DNA of 64,000 nt, from assembly GCF_008935055.1 (NCBI RefSeq), contig NZ_CP043028.1:2944501-3008500 (forward strand), in the 5' to 3' direction. The notes beneath the pieces are model-generated. The model had not been told where the DNA came from. It searched no databases and worked only from the letters and a program-made list of their open reading frames with translations. Origin of the DNA: Pseudobutyrivibrio xylanivorans. Lineage in GTDB: Bacteria > Bacillota > Clostridia > Lachnospirales > Lachnospiraceae. Made by a program: the position numbers and the translations under genes. Shown here piece after piece: positions 1 to 8,867 of the stretch. How positions within the stretch are numbered: the stretch's first letter is position 1; every line of letters begins with the position of its first letter.

Positions 1-832
1 TATCTTTATCATCACCAGAGACAGGAACCTCACCAGTTAGCTTTATTGTGATATTGGGATTATCAAGACCATACTTCTTTAGGTCTGAATCTGTCGCTTT
101 GTATGTCTCATATTTGGTTAAATCAAGATTCTTAAGAGTGCTTAGGTAACTCTCAACCTTTGAAGATGAAATTGCTTCGTGAACATCTCCGTCAACGCTG
201 TAATAATCATAAGTATCAGTGTACAGATATTTTCCATCTGGATCATACTCAATATTTGCACTTACATCACCAGTTGCATAAAGCTTCTTAATCTGAGAGA
301 AATCATAGACCTTATTTCTATCTAAATAATCCTCAACATTTCCAGAAATCTTCTCAAGAAGATCCTCATCAATCAGGTAAACGCTGCCACCATCCACACA
401 GATATATCTTTTTTCATCGATGGTTGAAAATGTTCCGAAGGTAATAACCTTATCTCCATCAGCTGTTGTGAAAGTAATGGTAGCCTCAGGATTAGAAAGT
501 CCATACTGACTGTAATCCTCTACATTATCAATGATAAAACTTGCATGTACCGACTGAAAATTTGCAAGCATATCGCTAACATAATCCTGGTTCACAGGGA
601 AATCTTTATCATCGGTATATTTCCATTTTCCATCAGAATTTTCAATTGTAATAGAATCAGCATCTTTCTTTACAGAAAGGGATGTAATATCTTCCTGTGA
701 GATTGAAAATACTTCTTCATCTATTGTATTGATTGCATCCACATGCATCTTGAAGGCTCGCTCTGCCAAAATCGCAATTACAGATACAACCAAAATTCCA
801 CTTAAAATCAAAAGTGTTTTTGCTCGTTTCAT
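1..832 (-). CDS. DUF4340 domain protein, 3' end outside window
   Basis: The gene starts at ATG 830-832, 9 bases after the stop of the GldG-like gene, with an AGAGGTG ribosome binding site between them; its 3' end runs off the window. The product begins MKRAKTLLILSG, a membrane anchor of about 20 residues, followed by an extracytoplasmic region with repeated beta-rich stretches such as EVFSISQEDITSLSV and YGLSNPEATITF. That pattern is typical of DUF4340 proteins, which in Firmicutes are encoded last in GldFG-type ABC operons. The biochemical role of DUF4340 is not known; an accessory part of the ABC complex outside the membrane is inferred from the operon. About 277 residues are visible. Confidence 0.8.
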   Translation of the reverse strand, partial: MKRAKTLLILSGILVVSVIAILAERAFKMHVDAINTIDEEVFSISQEDITSLSVKKDADSITIENSDGKWKYTDDKDFPVNQDYVSDMLANFQSVHASFIIDNVEDYSQYGLSNPEATITFTTADGDKVITFGTFSTIDEKRYICVDGGSVYLIDEDLLEKISGNVEDYLDRNKVYDFSQIKKLYATGDVSANIEYDPDGKYLYTDTYDYYSVDGDVHEAISSSKVESYLSTLKNLDLTKYETYKATDSDLKKYGLDNPNITIKLTGEVPVSGDDKD

Positions 833-841
833 ATTGCACCT

Positions 842-2320
842 CTATTCTACGATAACCTTTCTTCGGCGGACCACCTCTTCAATTCCATAAAGGAGATATC
901 CAAGAGGAATCACACCAATTAAAATAACCTTAATCATTGTGGCTGTTGTAGCATTGATAGTAAGGTAATTGTAATCAAGTGACTTAGATCTGATTGATAA
1001 CGCTTCGTTATCTGTCATCTTCCATGCAAGAGAATTCATAAAGAAATCTGAGTTAGCACCAGAAGAATATGAATTATACTGATCATCAAGAAGATAATCT
1101 GAAGCAATCCAAATCAATGTACCGCCCTCAGCATTCTCTGCTGAAATAGCAAGTGAGAACGGACCATCAGTATCCCCATCTTCCTTTTCGTAAGTCGTAA
1201 GCTTGTAGCCAGCTGCCTTTGAGTAAGATTCGCTGGAGCTGTCAAGTAATGATGATACCGTATATGCGGTATTTGAATTTGTAATACTAAGTCCAGCAGA
1301 AATAGGCATAATCACGTTGCTCTTCTCATCGATAAGCGCATTAGTGATTTCTGACGAATTCAAAGTAGGAAGAAGAAAATATGGATATTCAAAGGCATAA
1401 TTATCTCTGTTAATATCAACAACTATTCCATCGTTCATGGTGGCGCCAACATAGTTTAAAAGTGCCTTGAAATTAGTCAAATCAGAGTCCTGCTCAACGC
1501 CCGAAAGTACAACAATGTGTCCACCGTTATCTACATATTTTTCAAGTATTGTAAGCTCCTCTTCAGAAATATCACTGACAGGAGAATTAATAAGTATAGC
1601 ATCAGCATCCTCAGGAATATTATCCTCCTTTAATAGCGAGAACTCCTTTGTCTCCATGTTGCCCTTTTCAAGAGCAGATTTCATAGTTTCAGACATATCC
1701 TTCTCGCTATGGCCTGTAAGGATATAAACCTGTGGTAAATCCTCTGAAACTACATAATCAACCGCTGTCGTAATCAGACTCTCACCATCAAATGACTGTG
1801 AAGCAGAACCTGTTGTGTAGTAGGATGAAGCATCCGTTTTATACATAGATTCATAGCTAATGTAACGACTCTTGTCACCTGACACAACAATCAAAGAATT
1901 GTTTGTAACCTTCTCGTCAGTATACTCGGAGGCAAAGGTCGGATAAGTATCTGGATTCTTCTTTACCACAGTAAGCTTGTCTGAAAGAGAATCATAAACA
2001 TTCAAAAGCTTTTCAATTACTGTAGACTCCTGTCCAGACTGACAAATCCAGTAAATTGTCACATCTTTATCTATATTGCCAACCACTGCCTTGCTTGAAG
2101 AGGTAAGGGAATAAAGCTTGGCAGCAGAAATATCAAACTGCGTGAATTTGGTTGGCAAATAGGTAACAAAAACATTTATAGCAATGATTATGCCTAGGAC
2201 AATTGCTGACATAAGCATACTGTAGCTACCAATTTTAGCTTTTTTTGTAGTGAGTGTTCCTTTGATAGCTGACTTCGTATTTACGAAGTGTTCCTTAATA
2301 TTCAAATTTGTTTTTTTCAT
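842..2320 (-). CDS. GldG-like ABC-associated membrane protein
   Basis: 492 residues. One membrane segment near residues 33-55, a large external domain and a second membrane segment near 464-482 followed by the basic tail EEVVRRRK. This is the layout of the GldG/ABC-type uncharacterised transport component family (COG3225), whose external part is often called the ABC_transp_aux domain. It lies between an ABC-2 permease and a DUF4340 protein. The ATG overlaps the permease stop by one base (TAATG), so translation is probably coupled. In Bacteroidetes GldFG takes part in gliding; in non-gliding Firmicutes the substrate is unknown, so no function is asserted beyond being part of this ABC complex. 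Confidence 0.85.
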   Translation of the reverse strand: MKKTNLNIKEHFVNTKSAIKGTLTTKKAKIGSYSMLMSAIVLGIIIAINVFVTYLPTKFTQFDISAAKLYSLTSSSKAVVGNIDKDVTIYWICQSGQESTVIEKLLNVYDSLSDKLTVVKKNPDTYPTFASEYTDEKVTNNSLIVVSGDKSRYISYESMYKTDASSYYTTGSASQSFDGESLITTAVDYVVSEDLPQVYILTGHSEKDMSETMKSALEKGNMETKEFSLLKEDNIPEDADAILINSPVSDISEEELTILEKYVDNGGHIVVLSGVEQDSDLTNFKALLNYVGATMNDGIVVDINRDNYAFEYPYFLLPTLNSSEITNALIDEKSNVIMPISAGLSITNSNTAYTVSSLLDSSSESYSKAAGYKLTTYEKEDGDTDGPFSLAISAENAEGGTLIWIASDYLLDDQYNSYSSGANSDFFMNSLAWKMTDNEALSIRSKSLDYNYLTINATTATMIKVILIGVIPLGYLLYGIEEVVRRRKVIVE

Positions 2321-3042
2321 TATCCGTTGTACCTCCGCTTCTCAAGTGACTGCACACATAAGAATAGGAAGAACGCAATGATACTTATGTAATAAACAAT
2401 CGCTGTTAAATCAAAAACGCCGTTGTAAAAAAGTGTAAATCGCTCAAATAATGAGAGTTTTTTCATTACAGTGGCAAGAATATTCTCCTTTCCATCAATG
2501 CTTGGCAAAGCATTTGCAATTGAAGCTGCAAAGTAATTCAAAAGCATTACAACCACACAAATTCCTGCTGCCATTCCCTGTGATTCTGTAAGAGATGAAA
2601 TAAACATTCCAATGCTGATAAGGGCAAGGCCAAGGAATACAAATGCAAAGATTGAGCCGTAGCTTGTTGGCAGATAAACATCACCATACTTTGCAAAGAT
2701 CAAAGGATACGCACAGATAAAAATCATCGGTATCAGGTAAACAACCATAAGGGATAAAAACTTTCCAACCACAATTTCCGTGGTACTGATTGGAAGTGAA
2801 TATAAAAGCTGATCTGTTCTCTGTCGTTTCTCCTCTGAAATGATTCGCATAGTAAGAATTGGAACAATGATGATAAACACCATCTGAATAAAATTCAAAA
2901 CATATTCAAAATTTGCAATTGAAGCATTAATGTTGTAAATCATTGCACCAATGCCGGTAAATGCCAACAGAAAAGCACCAAAAACATATCCTGTAAGGCC
3001 GTGATAATAAAGTGATAATTCATGTTTTAGTACTGCAGTCAT
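2320..3042 (-). CDS. ABC-2 type permease, GldF-like
   Basis: 240 residues with about six hydrophobic segments, beginning MTAVLKHELSLYYHGLTGYVFG and containing the RIISEEKRQRTDQLLYSLP segment that is characteristic of the ABC-2 permease family next to the second transmembrane helix. It is the membrane partner of the ATPase encoded just upstream, with which it shares a one-base TAATG overlap, and of the GldG-like protein downstream. Substrate unknown. A complete gene of normal length for GldF-type permeases. Confidence 0.88.
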   Translation of the reverse strand: MTAVLKHELSLYYHGLTGYVFGAFLLAFTGIGAMIYNINASIANFEYVLNFIQMVFIIIVPILTMRIISEEKRQRTDQLLYSLPISTTEIVVGKFLSLMVVYLIPMIFICAYPLIFAKYGDVYLPTSYGSIFAFVFLGLALISIGMFISSLTESQGMAAGICVVVMLLNYFAASIANALPSIDGKENILATVMKKLSLFERFTLFYNGVFDLTAIVYYISIIAFFLFLCVQSLEKRRYNG

Positions 3043-3983
3043 TATTGTGCCTCCTCGGTTAGTTCGATGAAAATATCTTCCAGCGTAGTGTGAACTGGGT
3101 TGATAGTTGCAAGTGGAATTCCATTTTCAGCAAAAGCTGAGGATAGATTCGAGCAAACCTTTAATGGATTATCATCCTTAGTTGAAAGAATGAAGCTATT
3201 GAACTCATCCTCCTGCTCCTTTTGCTCGTAGCACTCGATACTGTCTGTATTTGTAATAACCTCAATCGTCTCAGCCGGATCACCACCTGTGAGAATTTCA
3301 ATATTGGTGCCTGATGAAAGGGTCTTACCAAGATTTTCGATATTATCAAAAGCAACAAGCTTACCCTTATAAATAATTAGCACCTTCTCACAAATCGCCT
3401 GAATTTCAGGCAGAATATGTGAGCTTAAAATTACAGTATGCTTCTTTCCAAGCTCTGCAATCAAATCTCTAATTTCGATAATTTGCATTGGGTCCAAGCC
3501 TACAGTTGGCTCGTCTAAGATAATTACAGAAGGGTTTCCAAGCAACGCCTGAGCAATGCCCACTCTCTGCCTGTAGCCCTTTGAAAGATGCTTTATCAAA
3601 CGATTCTGCATCTCTTCAATATGAGTTTCTGCTATGACCCTATCGATATCTGCCTCTCTGTCGGCCTTCTTAATACCCTTGGCCTCAGCCACAAAACGCA
3701 GATATTCTCTAGGTGTTTGATCAATATAAAGAGGTGGTATTTCTGGCAAATAACCAATAAGTCGCTTTGCAGCTCTCTCATCCTCATAGATATCATGACC
3801 ATCGATTTTCACATCGCCTGAAGTTGCCGCTAGGCAACCTGTCATGATATTAAGTGTTGTGGATTTTCCAGCACCATTAGGTCCCAAAAATCCATAAATA
3901 TGCCCGTCCTCAATAGTAAATGACAAATCATCTACCGCCAGAACGTCACCGTATCGTTTAGTCAAATGTTCAACGGAAATCAT
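3042..3983 (-). CDS. ABC transporter ATP-binding protein, GldA/CcmA-like
   Basis: 313 residues. Walker A GPNGAGKST at residues 34-42, ABC signature LSKGYRQR at 133-140, Walker B VIILDEP at 153-159 and the switch histidine in ILSSHIL follow the normal order. A C-terminal extension of about 100 residues resembles the regulatory domain common in ATPases of ABC-2 exporters. First gene of the four-gene operon running ATPase, permease, GldG-like, DUF4340. The ATG at 3981-3983 is preceded by AAAAAAGGAG. It should energise transport, or surface remodelling, by the whole complex; the substrate cannot be read from sequence. Confidence 0.92.
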   Translation of the reverse strand: MISVEHLTKRYGDVLAVDDLSFTIEDGHIYGFLGPNGAGKSTTLNIMTGCLAATSGDVKIDGHDIYEDERAAKRLIGYLPEIPPLYIDQTPREYLRFVAEAKGIKKADREADIDRVIAETHIEEMQNRLIKHLSKGYRQRVGIAQALLGNPSVIILDEPTVGLDPMQIIEIRDLIAELGKKHTVILSSHILPEIQAICEKVLIIYKGKLVAFDNIENLGKTLSSGTNIEILTGGDPAETIEVITNTDSIECYEQKEQEDEFNSFILSTKDDNPLKVCSNLSSAFAENGIPLATINPVHTTLEDIFIELTEEAQ

Positions 3984-4100
3984 AACCTATTTCTCCTTTT
4001 TTGTGCCTAATATTTTTGACACAAAGAATATAAGGGAGAAATCTTATAGGTAACTGAATGTTATGTGAAAATTAGGTGAAGATTTTACACGAGGATTGCA

Positions 4101-4133
4101 AAAAAAAGCAACTCTGCATTGCAGAATTGCTTT
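4101..4133 (-). terminator. rho-independent terminator after the 4156-5694 gene
   Basis: On the minus strand a 12-bp stem (arms 4106-4117 and 4121-4132, one G-U pair) with a 3-base loop is followed by a run of T. It lies 23 bases past the stop codon of the chemoreceptor-like gene and separates it from the ABC operon. Confidence 0.85.
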
Positions 4134-4155
4134 AAACATTTACTTATCACTAATT

Positions 4156-5694
4156 TTATTCATTTAACAATCTACTAATTTCATCAACCATTTCGTTGAT
4201 GGTCTTAGCCTGAGCAGCGACCTCTTCAGTATTCTTGGCATTGTTTTCAGCCATCGTTCTGATAGAGATGAACTGCTGATTTTCTTCGCGGATGCTCTCT
4301 GCGATATTTTGGTTGATATCAACAGTCTGCTTGATGATGTCTGACTGACGCTTGATTGCATCATTCATTTCAGATACTGCATCAACAGATTCCTTGAGCA
4401 TCGTACTCATATCTCTGATATCTCCAAATACCTTCTTGAACTGATCGTTCTGCTCTTCGAGCTTCGAAGCATTATTTTCAACCTGATTGGTAATCTCTTT
4501 AACGTTCAACTGAACTCTGTCGATTACGGCACTTACATCATTTAATGAGCTGGATGTGCTCTCTGCTAGCTTTCCTACTTCTGTAGCAACTACTGCGAAG
4601 CCCTTACCAGCTTCACCTGCACGGGCAGCCTCGATAGATGCATTCAAGGCAAGCAAACTAATTGATGAAGATATGCCCTGGATGAGTTCGAGTGTTGTTC
4701 CGATTTCTTCAACGGCTTTCGAAAGTCTGTCGGCGATATCAGTTGTTGCAGCCATCGAATCTGAAACCTCAGAATTGATGCCCTGCAAATCGTTAAGAGC
4801 CTTTTCGTTCTCATTAGATTTAACGATTAAGTTACCGGATGTCTCCTCGACCTTATTTACATTATCAACAACGATACTTTCGCAATCATTCAGCTCAGAA
4901 AGATTTGTCATACTCTCATCTGCCTTTGCGCCAAGTACATTGCTATTCTGAACGAGATCATCACTTGTTGCAGAAAGCTCCTCTGCTGATGCACTCTCGT
5001 CAGATGCGATATCAAGAAGTGTAGAGCCTGCGGTAACCATCTTTTCAGAGATAGATTTAACAGCATTCATGACTCCGACAACTTTCTTATTATTTTCTTC
5101 AAGCTCATCCTTCTTAGCTGTAACCAAAAAGTGCGATACGAAGAAAACGAATAGCGTAATACCTGCCAACGAAATTGTAAGTCCTACAATACACATGATA
5201 ATGTCTGTGACGAACAATTCATCTTTGGCCGGTAGAAGCGCTGAGCCTCTTACAACCCATCCACTAAAGAGTGAAATGATACAAAAAGCGCCAGTTCCTA
5301 GTAATTGCTTTATATCAAGGAAAAATCCTATCAAAGTGAGGAAGAAAGCGAGAAATCCCCAGAAGTTACGGGTTGGGCACATGTAAACGATGTATGTCCA
5401 CTGAATAATAAGAACAGCCGAGCAGAAAATCTTTCCCTTTTCGAGCTTGCCCTCTAGAAGATATCCTTCTTCATCTAAGGATGTTTTTAGAATCATCATG
5501 CCGATAATTAAAAAGCTGACGTCCATTGCTGCGAAACAAAGAACAGCGCCCCAAGACATGCTCTGGTAAAAGCCTAACAGCTTTTCAACGATAAACATAC
5601 ATGTTGCAAACATACATGCACCAGTCAAAGCTATAATTCCCCATTTAAAAACAGCTGACAGGTACACTTCAAATGCAGTTTTTTTGTTTCCCAT
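4156..5694 (-). CDS. Methyl-accepting chemotaxis-like protein with polytopic membrane domain
   Basis: 512 residues. The N-terminal ~190 residues hold about six hydrophobic segments with hardly any external loop, so sensing is probably membrane-internal or of a metabolic or energy state rather than by a CACHE domain. The remainder is a coiled-coil MCP signalling domain with the hairpin-tip motif [20 protein letters not shown], which contacts CheA and CheW. No clear HAMP domain is visible. ATG at 5692-5694 has an AGGAGG site upstream. It is a single-gene unit, followed by its own terminator. cheW and a conventional receptor lie 15 kb away. The signal domain call is firm; the input is unknown. 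Confidence 0.85.
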   Translation of the reverse strand: MGNKKTAFEVYLSAVFKWGIIALTGACMFATCMFIVEKLLGFYQSMSWGAVLCFAAMDVSFLIIGMMILKTSLDEEGYLLEGKLEKGKIFCSAVLIIQWTYIVYMCPTRNFWGFLAFFLTLIGFFLDIKQLLGTGAFCIISLFSGWVVRGSALLPAKDELFVTDIIMCIVGLTISLAGITLFVFFVSHFLVTAKKDELEENNKKVVGVMNAVKSISEKMVTAGSTLLDIASDESASAEELSATSDDLVQNSNVLGAKADESMTNLSELNDCESIVVDNVNKVEETSGNLIVKSNENEKALNDLQGINSEVSDSMAATTDIADRLSKAVEEIGTTLELIQGISSSISLLALNASIEAARAGEAGKGFAVVATEVGKLAESTSSSLNDVSAVIDRVQLNVKEITNQVENNASKLEEQNDQFKKVFGDIRDMSTMLKESVDAVSEMNDAIKRQSDIIKQTVDINQNIAESIREENQQFISIRTMAENNAKNTEEVAAQAKTINEMVDEISRLLNE

Positions 5695-5801
5695 TAACTA
5701 CAACCTCCTCTTATGATTATATAGGTGATTGTAGCAAGGATTTATGATTAAAGTGTTAAAAAAAGAATATTAAATTTGCGATTAACGTATTTGCCAATTA
5801 G

Positions 5802-5945
5802 TCATTTTTCTCTACCAGTTCTGGTATAAACAAAGTCTTCCATTGTGTCATATTCATTAAGATCACGCTGAGTTTGAAGACGATAAAATCCATGTTCATC
5901 TAGTCTGTCATATATTTCTTCCTGTTCTTCGAAGGTCTGAGCCAT
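5802..5945 (-). CDS. Possible 47-residue ORF or gene remnant, function unknown
   Basis: A 47-codon frame, starting MAQTFEEQEEIYD and ending TRTGREK, lies 45 bases downstream of the ATPase gene on the same strand. The frame stays open upstream of the ATG (KIEWVSD), overlapping the end of the ATPase gene in another frame, and there is no convincing ribosome binding site. The composition is protein-like, acidic and helical, so this may be the tail of a lost gene rather than a working small gene. I do not recognise it. The 5700-5800 stretch beyond it shows nothing else. Confidence 0.3.
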   Translation of the reverse strand: MAQTFEEQEEIYDRLDEHGFYRLQTQRDLNEYDTMEDFVYTRTGREK

Positions 5946-5989
5946 ATCACTAACCCATTCAATTTTTCCTGTCCCTTTATATACGATAT

Positions 5990-7369
5990 TTATATGTATA
6001 ACTCACTCAATTCAATATGCTTCACTTCATCTGTTTCTTTACCTGTAAAACCTGCCCTGGAAATGAATACATATTTATAGCAATTAAGCCCTGTCTCTTT
6101 GACCTGATGAATTTCCTCATTAATAACTTCATCGGAAGTCTTCTTATTTCTGAATTTCACCTCATAAAAGACATATCCATTTTCATCCAAAGTAACGACA
6201 TCAAATTCTCCATTGGTTCGTTCCTTTGGATTATCATAATAATACTTGCCTATCTTTTCTATGACAGGTTCAATATTTCCAAGACGATTCTGTCTGATTA
6301 AATACTGTCTACAAATCTCCTCAAATTTATGAGGCACAAAAAACTCTTCGAAATCTTTATTAATATATTTCTCATAGAAAACATCTGAATCCATGATTTT
6401 CATCTGAGATGAATACTTAAATATGTATCTGTAATAGAAAAGGGATAGATTATCACAGATATAATAACCAGCCTTCTTTTTGTTGAATTCATCGTTGATT
6501 GGCGCTTTCTTTTCAACTACTTCCATATTCATCAGCTTATCAAGAACATCTATAAGTGTAGGTCCACTTGATACATGAGATTGAGACAAAATGTCACTGT
6601 ACTTTGAAAATCCTCTGGAAAGAGCCTCAAACACTTCATTTGCATTTACAATTTTTGATATCTCAGCATTAAGGTACATAGATACTTCATTTTCTAAACG
6701 TGCCCCAGATGAAGCTATAAGTTCTATAATGTTTTCCGTAACACTTCTTTTATCATCAACCAGTCTGTTGTAATATGGGATTCCTCCAAATACAGAATAT
6801 ATTCTTACCTTATCTTCATCAGACAAGTTAGGATAAAATAAAGCTGACTCATAATAATCCATTTGCTTAAGATCAATAACCAAATCTACTCGTCCATATA
6901 AAGGATTTGATTCTGATAGCAATGATTTCATTACATCCACATAAGAACCAAGTATAATGAGCTTTAACTTTGAATTGTCTCTATATTTATCTACAAGTGC
7001 CTGAATTATGCTATCTAGCCCCTTTACAGCCCCTCTAAGATATGGATATTCATCCAATACAAAAACTATGTTTTCATCCTTTGAAAGCTTAAAAATGTAA
7101 TCTACTATTTCCTCTACTTTTGTATATCCCAATTTAGGAAGATCCAATGTATCAGAAACTACCTCACATATGCTCTGCACATTGCTTTCTTCTGTTACCT
7201 GCTTGCATTCATAATATATTGCTTTAATATTCGCTTCTTTTATTGCCTGCTTAACAAGTTCGCTTTTACCAATTCTTCGTCTTCCATATATAAGAGTCAT
7301 ACGCATGTCATCTGCATTTAACTCTCTTTTCATACGCTTAAGCTCAGTAACTCTTCCATAAAACTTCAT
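5990..7369 (-). CDS. AAA ATPase with C-terminal DUF234 nuclease-like domain
   Basis: 459 residues. Walker A YGRRRIGKSE is at 28-37 and Walker B appears as IVFVLDEYPYL; this belongs to the archaeal-type ATPase_2 family. After a central winged-helix-like region the C-terminus has GEFDVV followed by YVFYEVKF, the spacing of a PD-(D/E)XK nuclease core as in DUF234. Proteins of this fusion family are widespread, patchily distributed and functionally uncharacterised; roles in mobile elements or defence have been suggested but nothing here decides it. ATG 7367-7369 has AAAGGAG upstream and a near-perfect promoter at 7413-7441 flanked by an inverted motif. The gene is monocistronic or co-transcribed with the small frame downstream. 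Confidence 0.82.
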   Translation of the reverse strand: MKFYGRVTELKRMKRELNADDMRMTLIYGRRRIGKSELVKQAIKEANIKAIYYECKQVTEESNVQSICEVVSDTLDLPKLGYTKVEEIVDYIFKLSKDENIVFVLDEYPYLRGAVKGLDSIIQALVDKYRDNSKLKLIILGSYVDVMKSLLSESNPLYGRVDLVIDLKQMDYYESALFYPNLSDEDKVRIYSVFGGIPYYNRLVDDKRSVTENIIELIASSGARLENEVSMYLNAEISKIVNANEVFEALSRGFSKYSDILSQSHVSSGPTLIDVLDKLMNMEVVEKKAPINDEFNKKKAGYYICDNLSLFYYRYIFKYSSQMKIMDSDVFYEKYINKDFEEFFVPHKFEEICRQYLIRQNRLGNIEPVIEKIGKYYYDNPKERTNGEFDVVTLDENGYVFYEVKFRNKKTSDEVINEEIHQVKETGLNCYKYVFISRAGFTGKETDEVKHIELSELYI

Positions 7370-7383
7370 TTTATTCGGCTCCT

Positions 7384-7398
7384 TTCGACTCGGTTGTT
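7384..7398. promoter_or_regulatory. Proximal arm of inverted operator-like motif
   Basis: TTCGACTCGGTTG lies between the -10 box and the ribosome binding site of the ATPase gene. Its inverted partner at 7456-7470 lies upstream of the -35 box. The two match at 12 of 13 positions. The placement around a promoter suggests a repressor, possibly autoregulatory, but no regulator is identified. Confidence 0.45.
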
Positions 7399-7412
7399 AT
7401 CGAACTAACTAT

Positions 7413-7441
7413 ATTATATTCCTTACCAATGTTTATGTAAA
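7413..7441 (-). promoter_or_regulatory. Sigma-A type promoter of the ATPase gene
   Basis: Minus strand TTTACA (7436-7441), 17-bp spacer, TATAAT (7413-7418): consensus -10, one mismatch in the -35. Confidence 0.75.
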
Positions 7442-7455
7442 CAATATTATTCGGT

Positions 7456-7470
7456 TTCAATCGAGTCGAA
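7456..7470. promoter_or_regulatory. Distal arm of inverted operator-like motif
   Basis: TTCAATCGAGTCGAA, the reverse complement of the arm at 7384-7398 with one difference in the shared core. It overlaps the last codons of the broken gene at 7457-7732. A further TTCGAA lies at 7475-7480. Confidence 0.45.
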
Positions 7471-7732
7471 TAGTTTCGAATAAAAATACTCCTACTATAA
7501 TTGCATTTGCAATCAAATCTAGAATGCCTAGTATCTTAACTACCTTATCTTCCCTGGCTAGTTTTCAACCTATGAAAAATGCTGCAAAACCTAAAAATGC
7601 AAATATAAAAACTATCAGAGTTATAATTCTTAAAAAAGCAAAATCTATATTCCTATTAAGTAGCAAAAGTGCCGATATTACCGATACTACTGGGATTGAT
7701 TCAATTATTATTGCTGTTGTTTGCTTCGTCAT
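7457..7732 (-). pseudogene. Small membrane protein interrupted by in-frame TGA
   Basis: Reading minus from ATG 7730-7732, with an AGGGAGCGG site just upstream, the frame gives MTKQTTAIIIESIPVV, two hydrophobic segments, then TGA at codon 56 (7565-7567). It then continues in frame as KLAREDKVVKILGILDL plus a third hydrophobic segment and stops at 7457-7459, for 91 codons in total. The protein-like continuation and membrane pattern indicate a TGG (Trp) to TGA change. The ATG overlaps the stop (ATGA) of an upstream frame ending LILKGAEK, as in coupled operons, but that upstream frame has no clear start and contains the plus-strand promoter at 7892-7920, so it too may be decayed. Family not recognised. 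Confidence 0.5.
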
Positions 7733-7891
7733 TTTTCCGCTCCCTTCAGAATCAAAAAGCTTGTATTGTATTGCATCTCATCTCTGTTAATCAATCCCAT
7801 TAATCTAGTTCTAACTCCTAATTTTAACATGCTAACATCTGAAAAAACGATTTCAATATTTATTTCATAGCATTCAAGAAGATTGAGTGAT

Positions 7892-7920
7892 TTGAAAAAA
7901 TGCAAATGTAGTACTATGAT
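7892..7920 (+). promoter_or_regulatory. Promoter of the 7951-8610 gene
   Basis: TTGAAA (7892-7897), 17-bp spacer, TATGAT (7915-7920), 30 bases ahead of the start codon. Confidence 0.6.
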
Positions 7921-7950
7921 ATTTACCAAAAGCAACAAAGGAGCCACACT

Positions 7951-8610
7951 ATGAAAAATAATAAAAGAAGAAAAAGAAAAAATATCATTTCATTAACATT
8001 AATTATAACCGCACTAATCATGATTATCGGATTCGCTGCGTATATCGGCTACAGCAAAATGAGCCAGACCTCTGAATCAACTACCGAAAGTGCAAATAAC
8101 TCATTACAAAACACTGATTTTAAACTTTCAGATGATTTATCTGGTGCAATTGCCGTATTAGCGCAAAGCTACAATAGCTTCGATTCAACATCAGTAGAAG
8201 GTGAAGCATGGCAAGATTTTTTCATAAGTCATTATTTAATGAACTCACATTATAGTTTTAACTATTTAAATGAGCTAACAGCCAAAAACTCAAACATAAT
8301 AGATGAAGAAGAAGCTGAATATATGTCTTATTCTCTCACCGGCATCAAGTCAGATTTTAATCTATCTGAACCTTTAAATTATGATAATGCAGCTTCATTC
8401 CTCTCTGACGCATTTTTAGAAAGTTACACTGCAGAAGTGCTTGATGACGGGGTTCTTGTTCATGCAGTCATCACAACTACACAAACAACAATTCAAGACG
8501 ATGAACCAGTAATTTCCGATATATCCTTCAATGTGGATGTAAAACTAGTAAATAATCCTTCTAGCTGTTTTGATGGATATAGTATTTCATCTCTTGAATG
8601 TAATCTGTAA
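7951..8610 (+). CDS. Membrane-anchored extracytoplasmic protein, unknown function
   Basis: 219 residues. A strongly basic start (MKNNKRRKRKN) precedes one hydrophobic segment of about 24 residues, then a polar external domain. The anchor shows no lipobox; it could be a signal peptide or an uncleaved anchor. The external part is acidic and mixed alpha/beta, with segments LSGAIAVLAQSYNSF and DISFNVDVKLVNNPS; no catalytic motif or known family is recognised. AAAGGAG at 7937-7943 fixes the ATG at 7951. It is the only plus-strand gene in this part and has its own promoter, so it is a single-gene unit. Confidence 0.75.
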   Translation: MKNNKRRKRKNIISLTLIITALIMIIGFAAYIGYSKMSQTSESTTESANNSLQNTDFKLSDDLSGAIAVLAQSYNSFDSTSVEGEAWQDFFISHYLMNSHYSFNYLNELTAKNSNIIDEEEAEYMSYSLTGIKSDFNLSEPLNYDNAASFLSDAFLESYTAEVLDDGVLVHAVITTTQTTIQDDEPVISDISFNVDVKLVNNPSSCFDGYSISSLECNL

Positions 8611-8639
8611 TCATGGAATATAATCCGCTTATATAAATA

Positions 8640-8774
8640 TCAAAAGGACTCTGATTTCTCAGAGTCCTCTGCGTTCTAAAGATATTTGGCTACCGTCGCC
8701 TTTGTAGCATCTCTTTTGACCCATAGGGTGTGTGGTTGCAACGAAATTTACCACCTCAAACATCTCTTATTTAT
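8640..8774 (-). ncRNA. Short independent transcript; possible sRNA or 34-residue peptide gene
   Basis: A strong minus-strand promoter (8781-8809) predicts a start near 8774. About 110 bases later there is a perfect 10-bp hairpin (arms 8645-8654 and 8659-8668) followed by TTTT, a terminator. Inside, an ATG frame at 8659-8763 encodes 34 residues starting MFEVVNFVATTHPMG and rich in Lys, Arg and Gly; its stop falls within the hairpin and its ribosome binding site is poor. A regulatory RNA is therefore at least as likely as a peptide gene. The same hairpin may also end the plus-strand gene 7951-8610. Confidence 0.4.
8645..8668. terminator. Perfect 10-bp hairpin, probably bidirectional terminator
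   Basis: AGGACTCTGA and TCAGAGTCCT enclose a 4-base loop. The minus strand continues TTTTGATATTT; the plus strand lacks a T-run. It lies 34 bases after the stop of the 7951-8610 gene. Confidence 0.6.
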
Positions 8775-8780
8775 ATGGAT

Positions 8781-8809
8781 ATTGTATCAAGCTTTTTCAC
8801 TAGATTCAA
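8781..8809 (-). promoter_or_regulatory. Promoter of the short transcript
   Basis: Minus strand TTGAAT (8804-8809), 17-bp spacer, TACAAT (8781-8786). Confidence 0.65.
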
Positions 8810-8867
8810 TCTTCTATATAACATCACATTAGCATTCTTGAAATGAAAGTTAAATTCTCAGCCTTTC

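Noticed and set aside
7565..7567. Selenocysteine at the in-frame TGA
   Set aside because: No bacterial SECIS-like hairpin is apparent just downstream and the protein has no redox motif; Trp to stop is simpler.
7524..7790. 88-codon plus-strand frame
   Set aside because: Antisense to the minus-strand small membrane protein, which has a proper ribosome binding site and membrane pattern; the plus frame has neither.
7729..7947. 72-codon minus-strand frame upstream of the broken membrane protein
   Set aside because: Its end (ATGA overlap) looks coupled to the next gene, but there is no convincing start and it contains the plus-strand promoter of the 7951-8610 gene; kept only as a possible decayed gene.
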